Positions 11,228 through 18,621 of a stretch of DNA of 64,000 nucleotides are shown here, in pieces (position 1 is the stretch's first letter; every line of letters starts with the position of its first letter). The stretch is from an uncultured Coriobacteriia bacterium. Its GTDB lineage: Bacteria; Actinomycetota; Coriobacteriia; Coriobacteriales; QAMH01. The notes under the pieces were generated by a model. That model ran no database searches and was not told where the DNA came from. It worked only from the letters and a program-made list of their open reading frames with translations. The stretch covers positions 1 through 64,000 of the forward strand of contig CAUHSG010000007.1 in assembly GCA_959608885.1 (NCBI GenBank). The letters are read 5' to 3'. A program made the translations under genes and the position numbers.

Positions 11228-12031
11228 TTACGCAAGCGGAATGTCGCCCAGTCCCTTGTCTTCCTCGAGCGTGCTCACCTCGAGAGTGGCCCTCTTGCCG
11301 CCCTTCTCGATCTCGACACGCCACTCGGCATCCGGCAGGTCCTTGAGCCAGAAGTCGCCCCAGCTGTCGGTCGTTGCCGTGACCGTTCCCTCGGCGCAAG
11401 TCGCGGTGACGGTCGCGCCCTCGACGATCTCCTCGGTCTCCGGGTCGTACACCGTGCCGGCGATGAACTTCTTGGGCAGACTGCGATAGTAGACATGCGG
11501 ATCTGTCTTGTACTCGGGATGAAGCACCTCGCAACCCGTCAGGTCGAAGTCCTCGGCCTCACCAAACTGGATGACGTCGAGATGGCAGTTGTCCATGCAG
11601 CGCGGCGTGTGGATGGGCTGCTCGGGATCGTCGATGAGATGCGCGCAACCCGTGCACTTCTGCGGAATCTCCTTCTCCTCGTTCCAGTAGATGACATGGT
11701 ACGGGCAGGCGTCGACGATCTGCTTCTGGCCCTTGGCCTTGACCGGGTCGATGATGACCAGGCCGTCATCGCGACGGTAGACTGCGTCGTCTTTGGCTGC
11801 CCTCATGCAGGGAGCGTCCCCGCAATGATTGCACAGGCGCGGCGTGTAGCTCACCTTGACGTGCGGCTTGTGCCCGCGTTCCTTCTGCTCGACCTTCATC
11901 CAGAACTGGCCGATTTCGGGCTGCTCCTCGGCATAGGGCATCCAGCAGTTACCGCAATGCTCGTCCTTGCAGCCGATCTGGCAGTTATGGCAGCCGACGC
12001 AACGGGCGGCGTCGATAACGAATACCTTCAT
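11228..12031 (-). CDS. Transhydroxylase-like beta subunit, 4Fe-4S protein with C-terminal beta-sandwich
   Basis: 267 residues. The N-terminal part carries ferredoxin-type cysteine motifs (CVGCHNCQIGC at 11-21, CNHCGDAPC, CTGCAHL and CMDNC) for several 4Fe-4S clusters. From about residue 195 a beta-rich segment (GTVYDPETEEIVEGATVTAT) looks like a Cna_B/carboxypeptidase-regulatory fold. That combination is the layout of the small subunit of pyrogallol-phloroglucinol transhydroxylase (about 275 residues). The gene follows the alpha subunit by 15 bases. No twin-arginine signal is present, so the enzyme is cytoplasmic. Confidence 0.82.
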   Translation of the reverse strand: MKVFVIDAARCVGCHNCQIGCKDEHCGNCWMPYAEEQPEIGQFWMKVEQKERGHKPHVKVSYTPRLCNHCGDAPCMRAAKDDAVYRRDDGLVIIDPVKAKGQKQIVDACPYHVIYWNEEKEIPQKCTGCAHLIDDPEQPIHTPRCMDNCHLDVIQFGEAEDFDLTGCEVLHPEYKTDPHVYYRSLPKKFIAGTVYDPETEEIVEGATVTATCAEGTVTATTDSWGDFWLKDLPDAEWRVEIEKGGKRATLEVSTLEEDKGLGDIPLA

Positions 12032-12046
12032 GATATGACCTCTCTC

Positions 12047-14722
12047 CTACTTCTCGATAACCCAGGACTTGCGGTTGATGCCGATGGCCGGGTCGTAGTC
12101 ACGTGCGAACGCCTCGGGGTAGTCGCGCTTCCAGCCCTCGTACTCCTCGTCGGTGACCTTGGCGACCTCGGCCAGGTAACCCGTGACCGCAAAGCCCTTG
12201 CAGTGCTTGGAGACCTGGTTGCCCGGGCAGATGAGGTTCGCGGCGCCACCGCGGTCCAGGTGCGGGGCGATCGGGTCCACGCGGCTGCCCTTGGCGATGA
12301 CGACGCTACGCGCCGTCACGCGCTCGGAGATGCGCGCACCGCACAGGATCGTGCCACGCTCGTTGAACATCTTGACGATGTCGCCGTCCTCGATACCGCG
12401 GGCCTCGGCGTCCTCGGGAGCCAGCCACAGCGGCTCGTAGAGGTAGCCGTCCTTGCCCTTGACCTTGCAGGTCTCGATCTCGCGGAACCACTTGATGTCG
12501 TCACCTTGCACATGCACGCGCCACTTGGCGGGGTTTGCCGTGACGAGCAGCGGGTACTTCTTGCAACGCTCGCCCCAGAAGGTCTCGTCGTGGGTCCATC
12601 CCTCCTCGGCCGGGCCGCCGACGATCCAACGCGCCATGGGCGTGCGCTCCTTGTCATCAGGGAAGTTGTCGGCCAACGCCTGGCTCCAGAACTCGATCTT
12701 GCCCGTGGGCGTGTCGAGCGGGTACTCCTCGGGGTTCTCGTAGAAGTTGCGCATGCCGGGGGCCATCTGCTCCCAGTTCTCCTCGAGCTTGGGATAGTAG
12801 TAGCCCTTTTCCTTATAGGTGTCCCAGTCGATCTCCTCGACGAGACGCGAGCTCTGGAAGGCCGTCTCGATCCACATGTCATCGCTCATGCCCTTGTCGA
12901 TTTCCTCGCGCACGCCAAAGCGCTCGCCGATCTTGCAGGCGATTTCGAAGTCCGAAAGCGACTCACCCTGGTGCTCGATGGCCGCGGGCGTGAGGCCGGC
13001 ATGACGCACAGGGACCTGCGAGGAGGCACCCATGTCGTCGTTGTCCTCGACGCAGGTCGTGACGGGAAGCACCAGATCAGCAAACAGCGAGTCGTTCTCG
13101 AGCCACTGATGGTTGGTGATGAAACACTCGACCTCGTCGGTGCGAATGGCGTCCTGGTAGTTGAAGCCGCCGTCCCAGCAGTTCATGTTGCAGGGCTTCT
13201 CCGACCACAACAGGTGAATACGGTTGACCTTGGGCTCCTCGGTGGGGATGGGCTTGCCGAATCGCTCGGCCATGGCCTGCTGCATCGCGAGCGCCGCCTT
13301 GGGATTGCCGGGATAGTTGAACTCCTGGAACTGCTCGCTCGTCTCGACGTAGACGATACAGGGGCTGCCCCACCACGTGGCCTTGCCGGTCTGCAGCGCC
13401 TCGGCGATCATCGTACGCGGCAGCGACTGCGCGCTGGGGAAGAACATGCGGCACTGGATTGCCATGGTGAACGGCGCCGTGGTCGAACGTGCGATGGTCT
13501 CCTTGGCGGTGACCTGCGCGCTCAGGTGGTACTGCTGCACACCTGGCTTACCCAGACCCTGCAGGGCGAGCAGGTAGGCTGAGGTGCGGGCGGGCTCGTG
13601 GCTATACGGCGTCTTGATCGAGCCGGAGCTGTAGTGCACGTGCGAGGTCGCCTTCTTGGCCGTGTTGCGCGCAAAGGCCTTGATGGTCCAAGCGGGAACG
13701 CCGCAGCGTTCGGCTGCCCATGCGGGGGTCTTGGGCTCGCCGTCCTCCTTGCCCAGCACGTAGTCAGCCATCTTGTCGAAGTGCACGGTATGCGTCTCGA
13801 CATAGTCCTTGTCGTAGAGGCCCTCGGTCAACCACGTGTAGATGACGCCGAAGTGGAAGGCCGCGTCGGTGTTGGGAAGGATGGGAATCCACTTCATGGT
13901 GTGGCACACGGAGGTGTAGTTGCAGAACGGGTCGACGCAGATCATCTCCTTGCCAAGCTTCTCCCAATACCCCATGACTTGCGAGAGGAACATACTCGCA
14001 TAGTTGGTGGTGAGCTCGTAGTCGCCCGCGTCGAAGACGAGCATCTCGGAGTTCTGGCAGATGTCGAGCAGAACGTTCCACGAGTTATAGCCCGTCTCAG
14101 GCGGCGCGACCAGGCCAAGACCCTTGTTGGCACCTGCGCCCCAGACGTGCTTGGCGCCCCAGTACCATCCCTCGACCGAGTCCGGCGTACGCGTCTCGCG
14201 CGTGTAGCCGCCCAGCTTGTCCATGAGCGTGGCGTGCATGCCACCACCAGCATGCAGGTCCTTGGACTCGCGATGGCCGTCCTCGCCGATGCAGATCACC
14301 GAGTACGGTCCATACTTGTCGATGACGCGACGCAGCTCGGACTCGACGATGTCGAGTGCCTCGTCCCAGCTGATTTCGACAAACTTCGATATGCCGCGGT
14401 TTGCGGAATTGATCTTGGCAGGATCTCCGCCTGGCTCCCAGTCGACGCGCTTGAGCGGTTTGAGGACGCGGTTCTTCGAGTAGACGCGGTTCTTGTACGC
14501 GAGCGCCATCCAGTTGGGACACGTCTTGATGCTCGGCTCGAACACCTTGCCGTCGACGTCGATCTTCCACATCGAAGGTGCGAGCTCCTCCTTGGTGTAG
14601 GCGGTATCGTTCCTGAATGGGCGAATGCGCAAGATCTTGCCATCCATGGTGTCGACCGCGGTAATCTCACCGCCCGTTCCGCCACACGCGATGCTTTGGA
14701 GTGTGGTCTTGATCTCCTTCAT
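12047..14722 (-). CDS. Transhydroxylase-like molybdopterin enzyme, alpha subunit
   Basis: An 891-residue DMSO-reductase-family protein. Unlike most relatives it has no N-terminal Cys-x2-Cys-x3-Cys cluster site, and residues 150 (EDGHRES) and 181-182 (TPDSVEGWYWG) fit the active-site His and Asp-Ser reported for Pelobacter transhydroxylase, where Ser binds Mo. Length (about 875 in Pelobacter) and the adjacent beta subunit agree. Such enzymes move a hydroxyl between polyphenols; related Coriobacteriia enzymes dehydroxylate catechols. AGGGAGAACAG precedes the ATG. Transcription probably starts between 14722 and 14938, near a 14-bp motif shared with the SDR operon. The exact phenolic substrate is not decidable. 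Confidence 0.82.
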   Translation of the reverse strand: MKEIKTTLQSIACGGTGGEITAVDTMDGKILRIRPFRNDTAYTKEELAPSMWKIDVDGKVFEPSIKTCPNWMALAYKNRVYSKNRVLKPLKRVDWEPGGDPAKINSANRGISKFVEISWDEALDIVESELRRVIDKYGPYSVICIGEDGHRESKDLHAGGGMHATLMDKLGGYTRETRTPDSVEGWYWGAKHVWGAGANKGLGLVAPPETGYNSWNVLLDICQNSEMLVFDAGDYELTTNYASMFLSQVMGYWEKLGKEMICVDPFCNYTSVCHTMKWIPILPNTDAAFHFGVIYTWLTEGLYDKDYVETHTVHFDKMADYVLGKEDGEPKTPAWAAERCGVPAWTIKAFARNTAKKATSHVHYSSGSIKTPYSHEPARTSAYLLALQGLGKPGVQQYHLSAQVTAKETIARSTTAPFTMAIQCRMFFPSAQSLPRTMIAEALQTGKATWWGSPCIVYVETSEQFQEFNYPGNPKAALAMQQAMAERFGKPIPTEEPKVNRIHLLWSEKPCNMNCWDGGFNYQDAIRTDEVECFITNHQWLENDSLFADLVLPVTTCVEDNDDMGASSQVPVRHAGLTPAAIEHQGESLSDFEIACKIGERFGVREEIDKGMSDDMWIETAFQSSRLVEEIDWDTYKEKGYYYPKLEENWEQMAPGMRNFYENPEEYPLDTPTGKIEFWSQALADNFPDDKERTPMARWIVGGPAEEGWTHDETFWGERCKKYPLLVTANPAKWRVHVQGDDIKWFREIETCKVKGKDGYLYEPLWLAPEDAEARGIEDGDIVKMFNERGTILCGARISERVTARSVVIAKGSRVDPIAPHLDRGGAANLICPGNQVSKHCKGFAVTGYLAEVAKVTDEEYEGWKRDYPEAFARDYDPAIGINRKSWVIEK

Positions 14723-14831
14723 CTGTTCTCCCTTTCCTCTTCACGATGCGACGAACGACGCACGCGGGGGGATTCGCGCATGGCTCGCCACCTTATGCAT
14801 CCATCTTGGAAGAGTCGAAAGGGGCCTTCAA

Positions 14832-14871
14832 TTCCCAAGGTCTTCGATTCGTTTTCGATTGGGAACAGTGC
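14832..14871 (-). promoter_or_regulatory. Candidate operator upstream of the transhydroxylase operon
   Basis: ATTGGGAACAGTGC (14858-14871) is identical to 9045-9058. A 7-bp inverted repeat TTCCCAA (14832-14838) / TTGGGAA (14859-14865) overlaps it. It is 136 bases upstream of the alpha subunit start and follows the stop of the second TetR gene. No strong -35/-10 pair could be assigned. Confidence 0.5.
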
Positions 14872-14937
14872 GCATGCATCGTGTACCAACGCATGACACA
14901 TTGCGGGGTTTGTACATTCTTAGAAGAGAATAAAGAC

Positions 14938-15501
14938 TTACTTCGCGATGCTTCGCCAGAAGGTCCCCGTCACGCTACCATAGAGATCGGCGAGCTCCTT
15001 GGGCGAAACGCGCATACCGTCGGCAACCCACTTCTGCATGAGCATGGCCTGTGACGAGGCGAAGAAGTACGCGATGTAGTCCGTGTGCCAATCGTCCGCG
15101 AGCCTCGTGGTCTTGGGAATGAGCTCCATATTGAGCTGGTAGATTGCCTGGGTCGCGATGCGCAGGAAGGTGTCGTCCTTGCCGAATATGGGGCCGATGA
15201 GGTTCTTGAAGAACTCGCCTTCGGCGGCCAGGCGCTCGTACATCTGCTCGTTCATGCGCTCCATGAGAGGTTCGAGATCACTGAGGTCGAGCAGACGATT
15301 GAGGTCGCGAATGGGTTGCAATACGGAGGACTCGAAAACCAAGCGAATGACATCGTCCTTGTCCTCGAAGTTGGCGTAAAAGGTGTTGCGCGAGATGCGG
15401 GCGCGCAGGCACAGTTCGTTTACCGTGACCTTTGGATAGCGTGTGGTGACGAGCATGTCCTTCAATGCGGCGATGACACGTTCCTTCGTCTCTGTCATCA
15501 T
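14938..15501 (-). CDS. TetR/AcrR family regulator, paralogue of the 9155-9730 gene
   Basis: 187 residues with an N-terminal helix-turn-helix (VTVNELCLRARISRNTFYA) and a ligand domain nearly collinear with the other TetR of the module (IATQAIYQLNMEL, YFFASSQAMLMQKWVADG). GGGGAGGCA precedes the ATG pair at 15501/15498. It is upstream of, and on the same strand as, the transhydroxylase operon, so it probably controls that operon. It diverges from the TerB operon, with a 113-base gap between start codons. Confidence 0.88.
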   Translation of the reverse strand: MMTETKERVIAALKDMLVTTRYPKVTVNELCLRARISRNTFYANFEDKDDVIRLVFESSVLQPIRDLNRLLDLSDLEPLMERMNEQMYERLAAEGEFFKNLIGPIFGKDDTFLRIATQAIYQLNMELIPKTTRLADDWHTDYIAYFFASSQAMLMQKWVADGMRVSPKELADLYGSVTGTFWRSIAK

Positions 15502-15573
15502 TGCCTCCCCACGATAGCCCCTACGCCGATTTTACCACCTGCGATATCCATAGAATCACATCTCGTTCTGTTG

Positions 15574-15579
15574 TATACT
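15574..15579 (+). promoter_or_regulatory. Candidate -10 of the TerB-BrxD-BrxHI operon
   Basis: TATACT lies 35 bases before the TerB ATG, in a locally AT-rich gap between divergent genes. The -35 at 17 bases (TAGAAT) is poor. Confidence 0.45.
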
Positions 15580-15614
15580 GAATCGAACATTTGTTTGTGA
15601 GAAAGGAGGCGATC

Positions 15615-17255
15615 ATGGCCAGGCGCACGGTGCAACAGCTCAGCGTTGACGAGCTCCGCACGCAAATTTCCCAGCGCCTGCGTTCCAACGCCGCCTTCAG
15701 CAAGACCGTCTACCAAGACCAGCCCATCATCATGACGGGCAGCCAGCTCAAGAGCTTCGTGCCAGACGCCATACGCGAGGCCCGCCAGCTCGCACGTACG
15801 CTTTACGCGCAAAACGCGAGCGTTGCCAGCGTCTTCTACGAGCAGGCACGCCTGCTAGCCGGATATGAGGACGACTTCGAGTTCACCGGCACGTTCTCGC
15901 ACTACTACCCCAGCTACGAGGACATGAGCAACGAGCAGCTGCGCGGCTACTTCGCCTGGCGTGCCAAGGCGCGGCAGGGCAACGTCGAGCAGGGTTCCCT
16001 CTCGTTCGCCTACGTCTACCTCTACGAGCTCATCAACCTCGTGGGCGTCGCCGGCGCGCGCGAGGGCTACGACGCGATGCTCGCCTTTGGCAGCGCATAC
16101 CGCCGCTTCGATGCGCGCTTCGGCAAGCACCTCGATGCCTGGCTTGACGACTTCGTCATCTACTACGGCCTGGATGCGAGCTTGTTGCGCACGCGTTCGT
16201 TCGCCAAGCGTGACGCCGCCTTCGACGTGCTACTGCACCATGAGGCGCATGCGAAGGGCGAGATCTTCGACGCGCTCGTCACACTCGGTGCCTATGCGAT
16301 CGTCGATTCGCCCTTCTTCATCGAGCACGAAGCCGAGCTTAGGCAACTCGTCGTGCACGCCTATCGGGCTGCCGCCCAGCATCACGCGAAGCTCAAGACG
16401 GCGCTACCCGCCAAGCTCGCCGGACGTCTCAAGAACGAGCGTCTCTGGCTGTTCGAGAGGGCCGTCTTCGCCAACCCGCTCGCCATCGATACCGCCAAGT
16501 ACCAGATCAGCGCCCACGACACGGTGTATTGCCGCAACGGTGCGTGGTTCCGTATCCGCTACGAGGCCCTGGAGCGTCCGTTGCCCTGGGTCACCCAGCT
16601 GCTCGAGACTTGCGAGTGCGTCTTGCGTGATGTCTACGCATACCCCAACACGCTCGAGCGCAAACTCGTCACCAAGTACCTGCTCAGGGCAATCGAGGCG
16701 CGGGCGAGCGAGCTCGCCGAGGAGACGCGCCTGCGCGAGGAGCGGGCCGTGCACATCGACTTTTCGCAGCTCGACCACATCCGCGCCGCCGCCGAGGTAA
16801 CCTGCGAGAAGCTCATCGTGGACGATGATAGCAATCTCATCATGCGCGGGGACAAAATCCAAACACCCACTACGTCGCGCGGGGACGGCGCAGTCGCTCA
16901 GACAGTCCTGAGCTCGCACGAAAGCGCCACTGGCGCTTTCGCGAGTATGCGGCGACGCGAAGCTAGTCCCTTTAGGGAAACTCGCTTTGTGCATCCGTCC
17001 CCGCGCGTTATGCAACGGTCCTCTTCATTTTCTCTCACGCCTGATGAAGCTGCTCTCCTCGTCCACTTACTCGCTGGTGGTGAAATTCGCGAGTTCGAGC
17101 GCGCGCATGGCTGCATGGCATCCGTGCTCGTCGACTCCATCAACGACAAGCTCTACGACGAGTTCGCCGACATCTGCATCGACACCTGCACCGGAGAGCC
17201 CGTCATCATCGAAGATTACGTCCCTAAACTACGCGAACTGCTCGACCTGTCCTGA
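15615..17255 (+). CDS. TerB_N/TerB_C domain protein, first gene of a three-gene defence-like operon
   Basis: 546 residues from ATG 15615, preceded by a perfect AGGAGG. The N-terminal two thirds (YEQARLLAGYEDDFEF, FSHYYPSYEDMSNEQLRGYF) fit the TerB_N domain. The last about 75 residues (SLTPDEAALLVHLL to INDKLYDEF and IIEDY) fit TerB_C. Between them an in-frame 132-bp palindromic element (16876-17007) adds about 44 residues (421-464) of low-complexity linker. This protein type is known to occur with the ATPase and helicase that follow and has been linked to DNA processing and phage defence. No tellurite genes are near. Stop to next start is 10 bases. Confidence 0.82.
   Translation: MARRTVQQLSVDELRTQISQRLRSNAAFSKTVYQDQPIIMTGSQLKSFVPDAIREARQLARTLYAQNASVASVFYEQARLLAGYEDDFEFTGTFSHYYPSYEDMSNEQLRGYFAWRAKARQGNVEQGSLSFAYVYLYELINLVGVAGAREGYDAMLAFGSAYRRFDARFGKHLDAWLDDFVIYYGLDASLLRTRSFAKRDAAFDVLLHHEAHAKGEIFDALVTLGAYAIVDSPFFIEHEAELRQLVVHAYRAAAQHHAKLKTALPAKLAGRLKNERLWLFERAVFANPLAIDTAKYQISAHDTVYCRNGAWFRIRYEALERPLPWVTQLLETCECVLRDVYAYPNTLERKLVTKYLLRAIEARASELAEETRLREERAVHIDFSQLDHIRAAAEVTCEKLIVDDDSNLIMRGDKIQTPTTSRGDGAVAQTVLSSHESATGAFASMRRREASPFRETRFVHPSPRVMQRSSSFSLTPDEAALLVHLLAGGEIREFERAHGCMASVLVDSINDKLYDEFADICIDTCTGEPVIIEDYVPKLRELLDLS
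16876..17007 (+). repeat. In-frame palindromic insertion element in the TerB gene
   Basis: 132 bp (44 codons) bounded by a perfect 13-bp inverted repeat: CGCGCGGGGACGG at 16876-16888 and its complement at 16995-17007. An inner stem GAAAGCGCC-act-GGCGCTTTC and an AGTCCCTTTAGGGA dyad lie inside. Bases 16948-16985 are identical over 38 bp to the reverse complement of 33556-33593. It adds residues between TerB_N and TerB_C without breaking the frame. Confidence 0.8.
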
Positions 17256-17265
17256 AGGAGCTGCT

Positions 17266-18612
17266 GTGGCCACCAAGATTCCCAAACGCATCGCATCGAC
17301 CGTGCTCAACTCCCTCAAGGGCGGTGTCGTGCCACGCGTCGGCCTGCCCTACGTCGCCGTCGGGCGCGAAGCCGAGATAGACGCCCTGCTGCACGATGTC
17401 GACATCATCGCCGATGGCGGGGCCACCTTTCGCTTCATCGTCGGCAAGTACGGAAGCGGCAAGAGCTTCCTGCTGCAAACCATCCGCAACTACGCGATGG
17501 ACCGCAACTTCGTCGTCGTCGATGCCGACCTCTCCCCCGAGCGCCGCTTGCAAGGCGGCCACGGCCAGGGTCTTGCCACCTACAAGGAGCTCATCCGCAA
17601 CATGTCGACCAAAACCCGCCCCGAAGGCGGTGCGCTCACGCTCATCCTCGATCGCTGGATCTCGGGCGTGCAGCAAGACGTGCTTGCCGAAGGGCATGAG
17701 CCCGGCACAGAACCCTTCGCACAGCGCGTCGAGATGCGCATCCACGAGGTCGTGGGCACGCTTTCGGAGCTCGTGCATGGCTTCGACTTCGCGCAGCTGC
17801 TCGTCATGTACTACCGCGCTTACGTCAACGACGACGAAGACACCAAGGCCAAGGTCATCAAATGGTTCAGGGGTGAGTACGCCAACAAGACCGAGGCCAG
17901 AAACGAGCTCGGCATCCGCATCATCATCTCCGACGACGATTGGTACGAGTACATCAAGCTCTTCGCATCCTTCCTCGTGCAAGCGGGCTACGCCGGATTG
18001 CTCGTGCTCATCGACGAGCTCGTGAACATCTACAAGGTTCCCAACTCCATCACGCGACAGTACAACTACGAGAAAATCCTCACGATGTACAACGACACGC
18101 TGCAGGGCAAAGCGCAACATCTGGGCATCATCATGGGTGGCACGCCCCAGTGCGTCGAGGACAAGCGTCGTGGCGTCTATTCGTACGAGGCACTGCGCAG
18201 TCGCCTGGCCGAGGGGCGCTTTGCCAGCCAGCAGTACAAGGACATGCTCGCCCCCATCATCCGTCTCGTGCCGCTCACGCATGAGGAGCTATTCGTTCTC
18301 GCCGAGAAACTCGCCGCCATCCACGCACAGCTCTTCGATTACGAGCCACGCCTCACCGACGATCAGCTCGTCCAGTTCATCAAGACGGAGTTCGAGCGCG
18401 TGGGAGCAAGCACCCACATCACGCCACGCGAGGTTATCCGCGATTTCATCGAGCTACTCGACATCATGTACCAGAACCCCGATGCGCAGATGGACGAGTT
18501 GCTGGCAAGCGAGGCCTTTACCAGCGCCACTGCGCCCGATGCTTCGAACAGCGTAAGCGTGGGTGCCGAGGCAAACGACCGGCAGGAAAACTTCTTCGAA
18601 TTCACGCTCTAG
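17266..18612 (+). CDS. BrxD-like P-loop ATPase (DUF2791 type)
   Basis: 448 residues from the GTG at 17266, with AAGGAG five bases upstream and overlapping the end of the TerB gene region; the longer frame to 16987 overlaps TerB and is rejected. Walker A GKYGSGKS at 60-67 and Walker B LLVLIDELVNI are clear. Length and motifs fit the ATPase called BrxD in type 2 BREX systems. It probably loads or powers the adjacent helicase on DNA. No PglX methyltransferase, PglZ, BrxA/B/C or PglW/Y is in the window, so this is not a complete BREX. Confidence 0.82.
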   Translation: MATKIPKRIASTVLNSLKGGVVPRVGLPYVAVGREAEIDALLHDVDIIADGGATFRFIVGKYGSGKSFLLQTIRNYAMDRNFVVVDADLSPERRLQGGHGQGLATYKELIRNMSTKTRPEGGALTLILDRWISGVQQDVLAEGHEPGTEPFAQRVEMRIHEVVGTLSELVHGFDFAQLLVMYYRAYVNDDEDTKAKVIKWFRGEYANKTEARNELGIRIIISDDDWYEYIKLFASFLVQAGYAGLLVLIDELVNIYKVPNSITRQYNYEKILTMYNDTLQGKAQHLGIIMGGTPQCVEDKRRGVYSYEALRSRLAEGRFASQQYKDMLAPIIRLVPLTHEELFVLAEKLAAIHAQLFDYEPRLTDDQLVQFIKTEFERVGASTHITPREVIRDFIELLDIMYQNPDAQMDELLASEAFTSATAPDASNSVSVGAEANDRQENFFEFTL

Positions 18613-18621
18613 GCGGTGGCC

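Noticed and set aside
15615..17255. Tellurite resistance locus
   Set aside because: The TerB domains are of the TerB_N/TerB_C type with ATPase and helicase partners; no terC, terD or terZ genes are near.
16987..17265. N-terminal extension of the BrxD-like gene to 16987
   Set aside because: It overlaps the TerB coding region out of frame and gives low-complexity residues, whereas GTG 17266 has AAGGAG at ideal spacing and fits family length.
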